From the NCBI GenBank assembly GCA_017459345.1, contig JAFUDC010000181.1:1-64000 (forward strand): 64,000 nucleotides of DNA, in the 5' to 3' direction. This DNA is from Eubacterium sp. Lineage in GTDB: Bacteria; Bacillota; Clostridia; Lachnospirales; Lachnospiraceae. The translations under genes and the position numbers were made by a program. Shown piece by piece: positions 15,641 to 24,476 of the stretch; position 1 is the stretch's first letter, and each line of letters starts with the position of its first letter. The notes below the pieces were generated by a model, which was given only the letters and a program-made list of their open reading frames with translations, did no database searches and was not told where the DNA came from.

Positions 15641-18600
15641 ATGAATATTAGGGAATGGAGACGGTGGATAGCTCTTCTTATGATTTTGATCCTGGTCTCC
15701 TCCGGGTTTACATGGCCGAAGCATGTTTCTGCCTACGATACAAGTCAGCCGGCAGGGCAGGCAGATCTTTTGGAAGCGGTCATGGAGGCGGGGCCATCTG
15801 TTATGACTGAGGAAGCAGATTCCAGGCAGTTTACAGAAGATGATACTGCCGTACAATCGCCGGAACAGGAGCTTTTGAGTGAACCGGAGGACGAGGCTCA
15901 GATTAATCAGGAAGCTGAGCAAGCCACCGACCAGACATCATCGGATAGTGACAATACAATATATGAAGCAAATGACAGGGAGATAGCAGAAGAAGCTGCT
16001 AAGCCAGAGCTATCCTCAGAAACTGAGACAGATTCCGGTCAGACTCAGTCGGGGCAAGTGGAATCTTCCCAACAGCCGGAAGATGATGAACCACCTGTAG
16101 AAGCCCCCCTTGATATGGCGTATTCCGGAGGCAGCCTCAAGCTTATGGCAGCCCCGGCCAGGGCGGCAGCCGTATCAACGGCTGTCCTTGGTGAAGACTG
16201 TTATGACATCAAGCACATCATCCAAAGCGGCTATCAGATGGTCTGTTTCGGTAATGCACAGATCAACCTGCATACCATGGGAAGCGTGCTGGTTGCCGGT
16301 GATCTCACGGAGGGACAGGGGGCCAATGGTATTGCGGACAGTCCTTTCTCCGTAACACCTTCCTATGTGGCAGGATATGTCAATGGCCGACAGGGCTTTA
16401 ACAACCGCCAGAAACAGAACCCGGTACAGGTCTTATATGTAGGTTCATCCAACAGGATTTCTGATGACGGGAAGTACTTAAACGGTGTGGGCAGTGACGA
16501 AGGCTATAACCACGGCGGGACGATTGAGTATAATGATCATTACGTCGACTGGACCAGACTGAAGTCCGTCATGGTTTCCACCTCCTCCCTGATGGCAAGC
16601 AGCAGCACAAAGACTTACAGCGGCCTGTCAGATTGGCAGGAGATCAAAGATATCACAGCGGGCTCCAGCGTAACCTTAAGCAATCTCGGCACCCATAAAA
16701 CAAAGCTGGAGATTCAGGGGTCCAATAATAATTTTACGGTTATTACCATAACGGACAGCGGGACTGTGTATGTGCCCCAGGTTATCAAATATAATGGACA
16801 GACATTATCTACTAATGAGGATAATGAAGACATGCCGGTCATCTTTAACTTCCCCAATGCATCGGAGGTGATCATCCCGGCGGACCTGACCCCATCATTC
16901 GGTCATATTCTGGCCCCAAATGCCAATGTGACCGTTGAGGCCGGTAATTTTAACGGAATCATCATATGTAATAATCTGGTTACCAATGGTGAAGGACATC
17001 TGAGGAATTATCATGGAGACCTTCCAAAGCCCAAAACATTTGACATATATGTTGATAAGGTGGACCAGTCCGGCCATGCACTGGCCGGAGCAAAGCTGGC
17101 AATCTACGATGCCGGGGGAGAAATGGTGGAGGAGTTCACCTCCTCGGGGAAGAAACACACGGTCACTCTCCTGGCAGGAACCTACACCTTAAAGGAACTG
17201 GAAGCACCGAGGGGATATAAGGTGGCTGCCGAGATTGTTTTTACGGTCGATGAGGAAGGGAACGTCACAGTCGACGGTACATCGGTGAGCGAAGCCGCCA
17301 TCACCATGGTGGATGTTTACGAACCTTATGTCACCATACGTAAAGTTGACCCGGAAGGGAACCTGCTGACGGGAGCCGTTCTGGAAATCCGGGAGGCATC
17401 CGGCAGGCTGGTCGGACAATTCACAACAGAGGGCAGTGAGGTCTCCTTTAAGCTGGATCCCGGAAGCTATACTCTGACGGAGGCAGAGGTTCCGGCAGGG
17501 TATCAGAAAGCAGAAGACATTGCATTTTCCATTGATAAGGACGGGATCCTTACCATCGGAGACAAGATCACGGAAAATGTGGTCATAGAGATGGTTGACC
17601 GCCTGAAGCCTCAGGTGAAGGTCAATAAGGTAGATCCGGAGGGAAACCCCTTAAGCGGTGCGAAGCTGGCGGTAACCTCCACAGACGGAACAGTCCTCGG
17701 ACAGTTCACCACGGATGGGAGTGTACAAACCCTGGCGATCAATCCCGGCGATTATATCTTAAAGGAGCTGGAAGCCCCTCACGGGTATGAGATTGCAGAG
17801 GACATTGCTTTTACGGTAGCCGCAGATGGAAAAGTGACTGTCGGAGGTACCGTGGTAGAAGATGTCACCCTGGTCATGGTGGATGCCTGCACACCGGCAG
17901 AGACAGAGCTGAACGCGGAAAAGACGCTGCGGAAGGGAACTCTGACGGGGCAGGACTTCCGGTTCACCCTCACCGGCCTGTCCGGAAAGGGAACCGGAAT
18001 CACAAAGATCTGGCATGCCGGATATTATCAGGAAGAAAGCAAGGACGGCTACTATGAAGATGTCGTGATCCCGGCCTACAAGGAGTATGTATGGCATCCG
18101 GGACATTATGAAACCGTTCAGGTGGATGGATATTTTGAGACCGCCACCTGGTTTGAAGGATGGAGAAGAGGTCTTTCTTTCAGACCAGACTGGGAATGGG
18201 TCACCACCGGTTATTACTACGGATACGTGGACGGTTACTATCGTCACTGGGTGGCAGCTCATACAGAAAAGGTATGGGTTAACGGATACACAGAAGAAGT
18301 CTGGCATGAGGCCGCCACCGAGCAGGTATGGCGGGAGGGTGGAACGGCCAATGTCTGGCACGAAGGGTACTGGGAGGAAGTCAGTGAGACTGCCGACCTT
18401 CAAGTCCCGATGCCTGCCGGCAGCGAGAACAATACCTGTACGGTGACCAATGGAGAGGATGGGAGAATTTCCTTCGGGAAAATCTCCTTTGCCACGGAAG
18501 GTATCTTTACCTATCAGATCACAGAAGAAAGCGGAAGCTGCAAAGATTCCTCGGAATCGATCCTGTACGATACACACACCTACCTGGCAAAGGTTACGGT

Positions 18601-19273
18601 AACCCGGCAGAATGGCGAACTGAAAGCCGCGGTAGAATACACCGACGGCCAGGGCAATGCTCTTAGTCAGGTGGCGGGAAATGTTTCTGCAGAGGGAACC
18701 CCCCTCTTTGTGAACACCCGGATGCCGGAACTGATTATAAAGAAGGTAAACGCCCTGGATGGCAATATGACACCTGACCTGTACAGTCAGGTAAGATTTG
18801 CCCTCTGGAGCAGGTCGGAGAACGGCACAGAGACCAGGATCCCCGGGAATGCAGAGGATGGAAACTGGATGCCCGCCGGCGACGGAACACTTTCCCTTGG
18901 GAAAAGCCAGCCAGGTATATATATTATCAGAGAGGTTCAGGCTCCGGACGGATACATGAAGCTTTCGGAAGATGTAGTCATCACCGTGAGCGCAGCCGGA
19001 GAGATCAGCTTAAGCAGCAATCCTGGCAATTATGTCAGACTGCTTGGAAAGGGCGATGAAGATTGCCCCGATATAGCAACATTAAACGATGAAGACAAGG
19101 TTCTTATGGTGAGGAACTACCCCTACATCGACATGCCTGAGGCCGGCAGAAACAGCAGATGGATGTGCTTCCTGTTTGGCCCGGTACTCGTGATGACCGG
19201 CATGGGCATGCTGTTCATGGGAAAGGGTTCCGGACGGAAAGAACGAACGGCAGGAGGTGATTTCCTCTCATGA
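15641..19273 (+). CDS. Large sortase-anchored pilus adhesin (choice-of-anchor A, SpaA and Spy0128-type domains)
   Basis: About 1210 residues. ATG 15641 is chosen because AGGGATGAT lies about 12 nt upstream; ATG 15629 is possible. Order: signal peptide (about 1-32), acidic Glu/Gln linker, choice-of-anchor A domain (about 180-465), three tandem SpaA/prealbumin-fold repeats (about 466-755, each with KVD...G and ELEAP-like glutamate boxes for isopeptide bonds), and a Spy0128-type pilin domain. The last is interrupted by about 125 residues rich in Trp, Tyr, His and Gly (DNA 18010-18390). A fourth SpaA-like domain, the sorting motif MPEAG, a membrane helix and a short charged tail follow. It is first in the pilus operon and is probably the tip adhesin. 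Confidence 0.87.
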   Translation: MNIREWRRWIALLMILILVSSGFTWPKHVSAYDTSQPAGQADLLEAVMEAGPSVMTEEADSRQFTEDDTAVQSPEQELLSEPEDEAQINQEAEQATDQTSSDSDNTIYEANDREIAEEAAKPELSSETETDSGQTQSGQVESSQQPEDDEPPVEAPLDMAYSGGSLKLMAAPARAAAVSTAVLGEDCYDIKHIIQSGYQMVCFGNAQINLHTMGSVLVAGDLTEGQGANGIADSPFSVTPSYVAGYVNGRQGFNNRQKQNPVQVLYVGSSNRISDDGKYLNGVGSDEGYNHGGTIEYNDHYVDWTRLKSVMVSTSSLMASSSTKTYSGLSDWQEIKDITAGSSVTLSNLGTHKTKLEIQGSNNNFTVITITDSGTVYVPQVIKYNGQTLSTNEDNEDMPVIFNFPNASEVIIPADLTPSFGHILAPNANVTVEAGNFNGIIICNNLVTNGEGHLRNYHGDLPKPKTFDIYVDKVDQSGHALAGAKLAIYDAGGEMVEEFTSSGKKHTVTLLAGTYTLKELEAPRGYKVAAEIVFTVDEEGNVTVDGTSVSEAAITMVDVYEPYVTIRKVDPEGNLLTGAVLEIREASGRLVGQFTTEGSEVSFKLDPGSYTLTEAEVPAGYQKAEDIAFSIDKDGILTIGDKITENVVIEMVDRLKPQVKVNKVDPEGNPLSGAKLAVTSTDGTVLGQFTTDGSVQTLAINPGDYILKELEAPHGYEIAEDIAFTVAADGKVTVGGTVVEDVTLVMVDACTPAETELNAEKTLRKGTLTGQDFRFTLTGLSGKGTGITKIWHAGYYQEESKDGYYEDVVIPAYKEYVWHPGHYETVQVDGYFETATWFEGWRRGLSFRPDWEWVTTGYYYGYVDGYYRHWVAAHTEKVWVNGYTEEVWHEAATEQVWREGGTANVWHEGYWEEVSETADLQVPMPAGSENNTCTVTNGEDGRISFGKISFATEGIFTYQITEESGSCKDSSESILYDTHTYLAKVTVTRQNGELKAAVEYTDGQGNALSQVAGNVSAEGTPLFVNTRMPELIIKKVNALDGNMTPDLYSQVRFALWSRSENGTETRIPGNAEDGNWMPAGDGTLSLGKSQPGIYIIREVQAPDGYMKLSEDVVITVSAAGEISLSSNPGNYVRLLGKGDEDCPDIATLNDEDKVLMVRNYPYIDMPEAGRNSRWMCFLFGPVLVMTGMGMLFMGKGSGRKERTAGGDFLS

Positions 19274-19284
19274 AACGTATAGAG

Positions 19285-19331
19285 CCGTATTTCTTTGATA
19301 CGGGATGAAATACTCCGCCAGCGAGTTTTTT
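19285..19331 (+). terminator. Weak attenuator between adhesin and major pilin genes
   Basis: CCGTAT (19285-19290) pairs with ATACGG (19298-19303). A second small stem, ACT-CGC with GCG-AGT (19312-19326, one bulge), is followed by six T residues (19326-19331). It may reduce read-through or mark a processed end and so set the ratio of tip protein to pilin. Confidence 0.45.
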
Positions 19332-19423
19332 AATCATATATGCAGCTATCAACAATAATGCCCCAAGGCGTGGCAGGAAAAGAAAACAAAGACCAAAAAA
19401 GAAAAACAAGAAGGAGAAAAATC

Positions 19424-21043
19424 ATGAAGAGAAAAGGAACAAACAGGATTTTTGCAGCATTCTTATTATCTATGCTTATGATTCTCAGCATGGGAATGTC
19501 TGTATTTGCAGAAACAGCGGCAGCTAAGAATATTTCCATCACAAATGCCAAAGATGGAAGCATCTACTCAGCTTATCAGATTATGACGGCAGAAGTCGTA
19601 GGTCAGGATAATGAAGGAAAGGCCGTATATAATTACACGGTTGCAGATAGCTTTAAGGCTTTCTTTGATGGCAAGCCATATGGCCTGAATGAACAGAATG
19701 AGATCACAAAAGATGGCACGGTAATCACCGGTGACAGAAGGTGGCTCAATGACAACACAACAGATGCAGCAGCCCTTGCCGCAGCCCTCTCCAGATATGC
19801 CATTGCAAATAAAATTACTCCGGCTGCAACCATTGGCACAACAGCAGCAGCTCTTCCTATCGGTTACTATGTTGTAGCAGAGACACAGTCCACTGAAGCT
19901 GCCAATAAAGATGACAGTGGAGCCAAAGAGGTTGCAACCAAGCCGATTCTGGTTGATCTGACAGATGATACAGAGATTACTTTGAAGGATGATACCACAG
20001 ATCTTGAAAAGGTTATAGTTGAAGGAAATGAAAAGGTTAAGACCAACAACGTAAGTATTGGCGATGATGTCAATTTCCAGATCACAACTAAGAGTCCGAC
20101 TTACGAAGCAAATGTAGATAAAACCAAATTAATGTTCGAACTCACTGATACCTTCTCCGAGGGACTGACCTACAATAATGACAGCCTTAATATTGCAGGA
20201 TTTACAGCAGATAAAGATTACACAGCAGAAATTAATGGACAGGTTCTGACAATCACCTTCACACAGGATGCCATTTATAACAACCAGGGTAAGGCCGTAG
20301 TTGCCACCTACTCCGCCAAGCTGAACGAGAAGGCCAAGGTTGACAGCACAGAGGGCAACCCCAACGATGTAACACTTGAGTATACCAATAATACCAACGA
20401 GGACGAAAGCCATAAATATCTCAATGATGAGACCAAGACATTCACTTATGGATTTAACGTACATAAGGTTGACAAGGTTGCTCCGAGCACAGGTCTTGCA
20501 GATGCCAAGTTCCAGCTGAAAGGCGAAGACGGCACTGCTATCAAGTTTGTCAAAGATGGAGACACCTATGTTGTCGCAGAAGACCAGACAGCAGAAGGCG
20601 AAAACATTACCGATACCATCGTTTCTGTAGGCGGCGAAGGCCTTGCAACCGTCAAAGGTCTCGAAGAAGGAAGCTATACCTTGAGAGAGACCGAGGCTCC
20701 GGATAAATATACCAAGCTCGCAGATGATGTTATCGTTACAATCACAGCTGTCCGTGACGAGAATGAGAAAGAGACCGGAGCAGCTCAGCTGACCGCCAGC
20801 GGGGCCGGCAATGCCAAGGCAGAAGGCGGCACTGCAGTAGTTGATGAGAATGGTAAGGAGACCGGGTCTGTTGAAAGTGATGGAAGCACAATCAATATTA
20901 ACGTTTACGTTGAGAACGCCAAGGGTATCTCCCTTCCCGAAACCGGCCGCAACTCCGCCCTCTACTGCATGATCGGCGGCGCTGCCCTGATCATCTTCGG
21001 TGCCCTCTATTACATCATCGGCGCCCGCAGAAGAAGAGCATAA
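19424..21043 (+). CDS. LPETG-anchored major pilin with isopeptide domains
   Basis: A 539-residue pilin. ATG 19424 follows AAGGAG; the longer frame has no ribosome binding site. It has a signal peptide (about 1-29, ending MSVFAET), an N-terminal domain ending near ATKPILVDL (a likely pilin lysine region), a fimbrial isopeptide D2-type domain (about 200-345), a C-terminal SpaA domain with glutamate box YTLRETEAPDKY, then LPETG, a hydrophobic helix and an RRRRA tail. Sortase C would join LPETG threonine to the pilin lysine of the next subunit. It sits directly before the sortase gene, the usual place of the shaft subunit. Confidence 0.9.
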   Translation: MKRKGTNRIFAAFLLSMLMILSMGMSVFAETAAAKNISITNAKDGSIYSAYQIMTAEVVGQDNEGKAVYNYTVADSFKAFFDGKPYGLNEQNEITKDGTVITGDRRWLNDNTTDAAALAAALSRYAIANKITPAATIGTTAAALPIGYYVVAETQSTEAANKDDSGAKEVATKPILVDLTDDTEITLKDDTTDLEKVIVEGNEKVKTNNVSIGDDVNFQITTKSPTYEANVDKTKLMFELTDTFSEGLTYNNDSLNIAGFTADKDYTAEINGQVLTITFTQDAIYNNQGKAVVATYSAKLNEKAKVDSTEGNPNDVTLEYTNNTNEDESHKYLNDETKTFTYGFNVHKVDKVAPSTGLADAKFQLKGEDGTAIKFVKDGDTYVVAEDQTAEGENITDTIVSVGGEGLATVKGLEEGSYTLRETEAPDKYTKLADDVIVTITAVRDENEKETGAAQLTASGAGNAKAEGGTAVVDENGKETGSVESDGSTININVYVENAKGISLPETGRNSALYCMIGGAALIIFGALYYIIGARRRRA

Positions 21044-21055
21044 AGATAATGTCCT

Positions 21056-21961
21056 ATGAGAAGGGTAATAAACAGTCTGGTTGCGATACTGATCATTTCA
21101 GCGGGAGTGATCATGTTCAACTATCCCACCATCGCTACCTTTGTCAATAACGTATTTGCCAACCGGGAAATATCCGAATATAAGGAAGCAGCCAGCGGCA
21201 TGGATGAGGAGGAGCTGAACCGGGAGATTGAGCTGGCCCAGGCCTACAATCAGTCCCTGCCCATGAGCTTCCCGGCAGACCCCTTCTCAGGGACAAGTAT
21301 CCGGGATTTTACCGGAACATCCTTTGAACACTTTGATATGGTTCAGCAGGGAGCCATGATCGGATATATAGAGATACCCGATATCGATATCTATCAGCCG
21401 GTATACTACGGAACCGGTGACGAGGTCCTTGATAAGGGCCTGGGACTAGTGGAGAATACCTCCCTGCCGGTAGGAGGTCCCGGGACCCATGCAGTGATTT
21501 CCGGCCATACCGGCATGGCCACCAGGAAGCTCTTTACCGACCTGGTTGACGTGAAGCGGGGAGATATCTTCTTTGTCCACGTGCTGAACCAGCACTTTGC
21601 CTATCAGGTGGACCAGATTCTGGTGGTTCTGCCGGAGGAGACGGAGGAGCTGGCCATCCAGAAGGGAAAGGACCTGGTGACCCTGGTTACCTGTACCCCC
21701 TTTGGAATCAATGACCACAGGCTCCTGGTGCGGGGACAGAGAGTGGATTACGATTTCGGCAGCAGACCGGCCGGACCGGGAATTCTCAAGGAGCACCCTG
21801 CCTGGCTGAAATGGATTGCAATACTTGGGGCCGGTCTCCTCTTCATCTTCCTGTTCATCCTCAAGGTTCACCATGACCTGAAAAAGGACAGGAGGTCCCG
21901 CAAGAAGAAAAAGAATACGAAAAATCCGAAAAAAAGGGCTCGTAAGAATAACAGGGAGTAG
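21056..21961 (+). CDS. srtC: Class C sortase (pilin polymerase)
   Basis: A 301-residue membrane transpeptidase. Order: N-terminal membrane helix (about 6-24), a lid-like region, the catalytic beta-barrel with His151 in SGHTGM, Cys213 in LVTCTPFGIN and Arg222 in HRLLVRG, a second membrane helix (about 257-275), and a very basic Lys/Arg-rich cytoplasmic tail. Two membrane helices and this spacing define class C, the pilin-polymerising sortases. The gene lies 12 nt after the major pilin gene and 13 nt before the minor pilin gene, so it is in the same transcript. No housekeeping sortase is in the window. Confidence 0.95.
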   Translation: MRRVINSLVAILIISAGVIMFNYPTIATFVNNVFANREISEYKEAASGMDEEELNREIELAQAYNQSLPMSFPADPFSGTSIRDFTGTSFEHFDMVQQGAMIGYIEIPDIDIYQPVYYGTGDEVLDKGLGLVENTSLPVGGPGTHAVISGHTGMATRKLFTDLVDVKRGDIFFVHVLNQHFAYQVDQILVVLPEETEELAIQKGKDLVTLVTCTPFGINDHRLLVRGQRVDYDFGSRPAGPGILKEHPAWLKWIAILGAGLLFIFLFILKVHHDLKKDRRSRKKKKNTKNPKKRARKNNRE

Positions 21962-21974
21962 TCCAGGAAGAATC

Positions 21975-23078
21975 ATGAAGAATCGGAGTAAGAGTTCCTG
22001 CCTGTGGGCAGGGTTCATGCTGGCGCTGGTCATGATGTTCATGCTGCCGCACAGCGTACAGGCACAATCGAATAACGAGACTGATGGGGAAGGCAATGTC
22101 TGTATCCGTCTGAATTCCTCCAAGGAGAATGTTGACCTGTCCGGTGTACGCCTTGCCATTTATCAGCTGGCAGAAGGGTCTTATTATGATAATCAGGCAG
22201 AGCTTCTGCCGGAATATGCTGAGCAACTGACCGGCTGCAGCATGGAGGATATGATCAGCAGCAGTGCGGACTCATCTTCCCTGCTGGAGAAGTGGATCAG
22301 GGAGAGCGATACAGCGGAAGCTGTCATGACAGTGGAAAGTGACAGCCAGGGGGAAATTCTCTTTGACCATCTGGAGGATGGGATCTATCTGATTTGTCAG
22401 CAAAATGATGTTCAGGATTTTGAAGCCCGGGGCTACACCATCACGGTGGAACCCTATCTGGTACAGCTGCCCTATCCGGATGAAAACGGAATCATGCATG
22501 GCAGTATAGACTGCCTTCCCAAAGTCTCCCTGACCTCCACCTCTGATGAGCATATATCCATAGAAGTGGAGAAGCACTGGGAGGACGATAACAATAAGGG
22601 CTGCTTCCGACCGGACTCCATTCAGGTCACCCTCTGTAACAATGACCAGGAAGTGGAAACCGTGACCCTGAATGCCGCCGGCAACTGGCGCTATGTCTGG
22701 GAGAATCTGTCCAATGAAGGTCTGTGGTCAGTTAAGGAAACTGAGGTTCCTCCAGGCTACGAATCCAAGGTAACCTCGGAAGGGAATACCTTTATTATCA
22801 CCAATCATTTAATTCCCAATGAAGAGTATGGTAATTTCAATCCGGATACCGGGTCAAAGGAGGCAACTACATCCAGCAGGAATAAGACAGGAGAGACGAC
22901 TTCCCAAAAGTCCACCACAGGTACGGCAAAAGAAGGGGAGAAAGGAAGCAATACCCTTTCCAAAAGCATCCGTTCTATAGTAAAGACCGGAGATGCCAGC
23001 CAGCTTCTTCTTTTTGCCGCAGTGTTTATTCTGTCAGCATGCGTTATCGTGCTGGTATTGAAACGGATCCGCACATGA
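21975..23078 (+). CDS. Minor or basal pilin with Cna-B domain and non-canonical sorting motif
   Basis: A 367-residue surface protein: signal peptide (about 1-32), a SpaA-like N-terminal domain (about 34-185), a Cna-B type domain (about 190-275; WEDDN, then KETEVPPGYES as the glutamate box), a Thr/Ser/Lys-rich stalk, and a sorting region SIVKTGDAS followed by a hydrophobic helix and KRIRT. The motif lacks the LP of LPXTG; V-x-TGD-type signals occur on accessory pilins of Clostridia. Its place as the last gene before the terminator fits a basal subunit linking the pilus to the wall. The anchoring sortase is not in the window. Confidence 0.85.
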   Translation: MKNRSKSSCLWAGFMLALVMMFMLPHSVQAQSNNETDGEGNVCIRLNSSKENVDLSGVRLAIYQLAEGSYYDNQAELLPEYAEQLTGCSMEDMISSSADSSSLLEKWIRESDTAEAVMTVESDSQGEILFDHLEDGIYLICQQNDVQDFEARGYTITVEPYLVQLPYPDENGIMHGSIDCLPKVSLTSTSDEHISIEVEKHWEDDNNKGCFRPDSIQVTLCNNDQEVETVTLNAAGNWRYVWENLSNEGLWSVKETEVPPGYESKVTSEGNTFIITNHLIPNEEYGNFNPDTGSKEATTSSRNKTGETTSQKSTTGTAKEGEKGSNTLSKSIRSIVKTGDASQLLLFAAVFILSACVIVLVLKRIRT

Positions 23079-23126
23079 GAAAAAACATGAATAAAAGTAG
23101 AGGTTAAAAAGTACATTTTTTTATAC

Positions 23127-23164
23127 AAAAACGGATGAATGTTAAAAAACCATCCGTTTTTTTT
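23127..23164 (+). terminator. Terminator of the pilus operon
   Basis: AAAACGGATG (23127-23136) pairs with CATCCGTTTT (23151-23160) and runs into a stretch of eight T residues. Confidence 0.9.
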
Positions 23165-23207
23165 GTTGAATAGTGGTTTTTTTTCGATAATTCTGGTATA
23201 GTGAAAC

Positions 23208-24434
23208 ATGAATATGACTGAACTTAAAGAACCCAATCCATTTTTTGCATCTTTTTTCGGCAACTTTGAATTAAAAAGAGATAATGTCAGCCTGAATGAA
23301 CTGGATCTTCGCTCCAGACAGGCAACAAAACTGCTGGCTATCCTGATTTATCACTACAGAGATCCATATCCATCCGCAAAGCTGATCGATATGCTCTGGC
23401 CGGGGACTGCGGAGAATCCTACCCATGCCCTGTCCAATCTCATTTATCGTCTGCGCAAGAGCCTGGCAAAAGTATGGCCGGGGGAGAAGCTGATCGTTTT
23501 GCGGAACGGCTGTTATCAGTGGAATCCGGATATTCCCATCATAACTGATGTCCGGGAGCTGGATTCCTGCGTGGAATCTCTAAATGAAGGCAAAAATGCA
23601 CCTGAAGATATAACAAGAATTGAGCAGCTTTTGAGGAATATCAAGGGTAAATTTCTGGCTGATTTTTCTGATGATATCGATGTGCTCTCAGTTCAGACCT
23701 ATTATCACAACTTATTTCTAAAATCCTTCACAAAGCTGATTCAATATTACGAATCAGAACATTTATATAGTGCCATGGAGCTCTTATGCCAAAGTGCCAT
23801 CCATGTGGACCCTCTGGAGGAACAATTTCATTGCGGCATGCTGCAGGCTCTTATCGGCAGCAACCGCTTTCTGGCCGCGGAGGATTATTATCATGAAATC
23901 ATTTCTCAGATGAAAAGCTATATGGGGGACATGCACACCGAAAGAATAGAGGAAATCTATCAGCGCATGCAGAAACGGATACATTTCAGGGAGACAGACA
24001 TTGACCGTATTATGGGCGACATGAAGGAAGAGGAACAGGCCAAGCATGCTTATGTCTGTGAGTACGGCTTTTTTCAGAAAATGTTTACCATACAGCTCAG
24101 ATTGAAAAAGCGGGATAACATTCCTGTTTCCATTGTTCTGCTTTCTCTTTATGTCAATGGCGGAGAGTTAACCAGGGAAATGTCTGACCCGGTCATGGGA
24201 AAACTGGAGGAGATTCTTCTTTCTTCTCTTCGACAGGGAGATATTATCTCAAAATACAGTCCCAGTCAGTATATCACCATGCTGGGGGGCTGCAGCCGGG
24301 AACAGACGGAAGTGATCATGCAGCGAATCTGTGCAGAGTTCTACAGGAAAAACAGAAATAATAAATTTATACTTCAGTATAGTGCCAGACAGCTATCTGA
24401 CCCTATGCTGCTTCCTGCCCCTGCATGTAGTTGA
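23208..24434 (+). CDS. SARP/BTAD-like transcriptional regulator with degenerate C-terminal GGDEF domain
   Basis: A 408-residue regulator. Residues about 12-90 form an OmpR-like winged helix (SRQATKLLAILIYHY, then NLIYRLRKSL), and about 100-265 a bacterial transcriptional activation (BTAD) helical-repeat domain; together this is the SARP layout. The C-terminal 120 residues (VSIVLLSLYVNGG..., LRQGDIISKYSPSQYITML) follow the strand order of a GGDEF domain but lack the GGDEF sequence, so they may only sense a nucleotide. The gene lies between the pilus terminator and two c-di-GMP enzyme genes. A TATAGT box ends 5 nt before the ATG and no ribosome binding site is seen, so the mRNA may be leaderless. 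Confidence 0.82.
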   Translation: MNMTELKEPNPFFASFFGNFELKRDNVSLNELDLRSRQATKLLAILIYHYRDPYPSAKLIDMLWPGTAENPTHALSNLIYRLRKSLAKVWPGEKLIVLRNGCYQWNPDIPIITDVRELDSCVESLNEGKNAPEDITRIEQLLRNIKGKFLADFSDDIDVLSVQTYYHNLFLKSFTKLIQYYESEHLYSAMELLCQSAIHVDPLEEQFHCGMLQALIGSNRFLAAEDYYHEIISQMKSYMGDMHTERIEEIYQRMQKRIHFRETDIDRIMGDMKEEEQAKHAYVCEYGFFQKMFTIQLRLKKRDNIPVSIVLLSLYVNGGELTREMSDPVMGKLEEILLSSLRQGDIISKYSPSQYITMLGGCSREQTEVIMQRICAEFYRKNRNNKFILQYSARQLSDPMLLPAPACS

Positions 24435-24476
24435 TAAAGCAATTGATTTACAGCATTATTATACCAGGAGATTATT

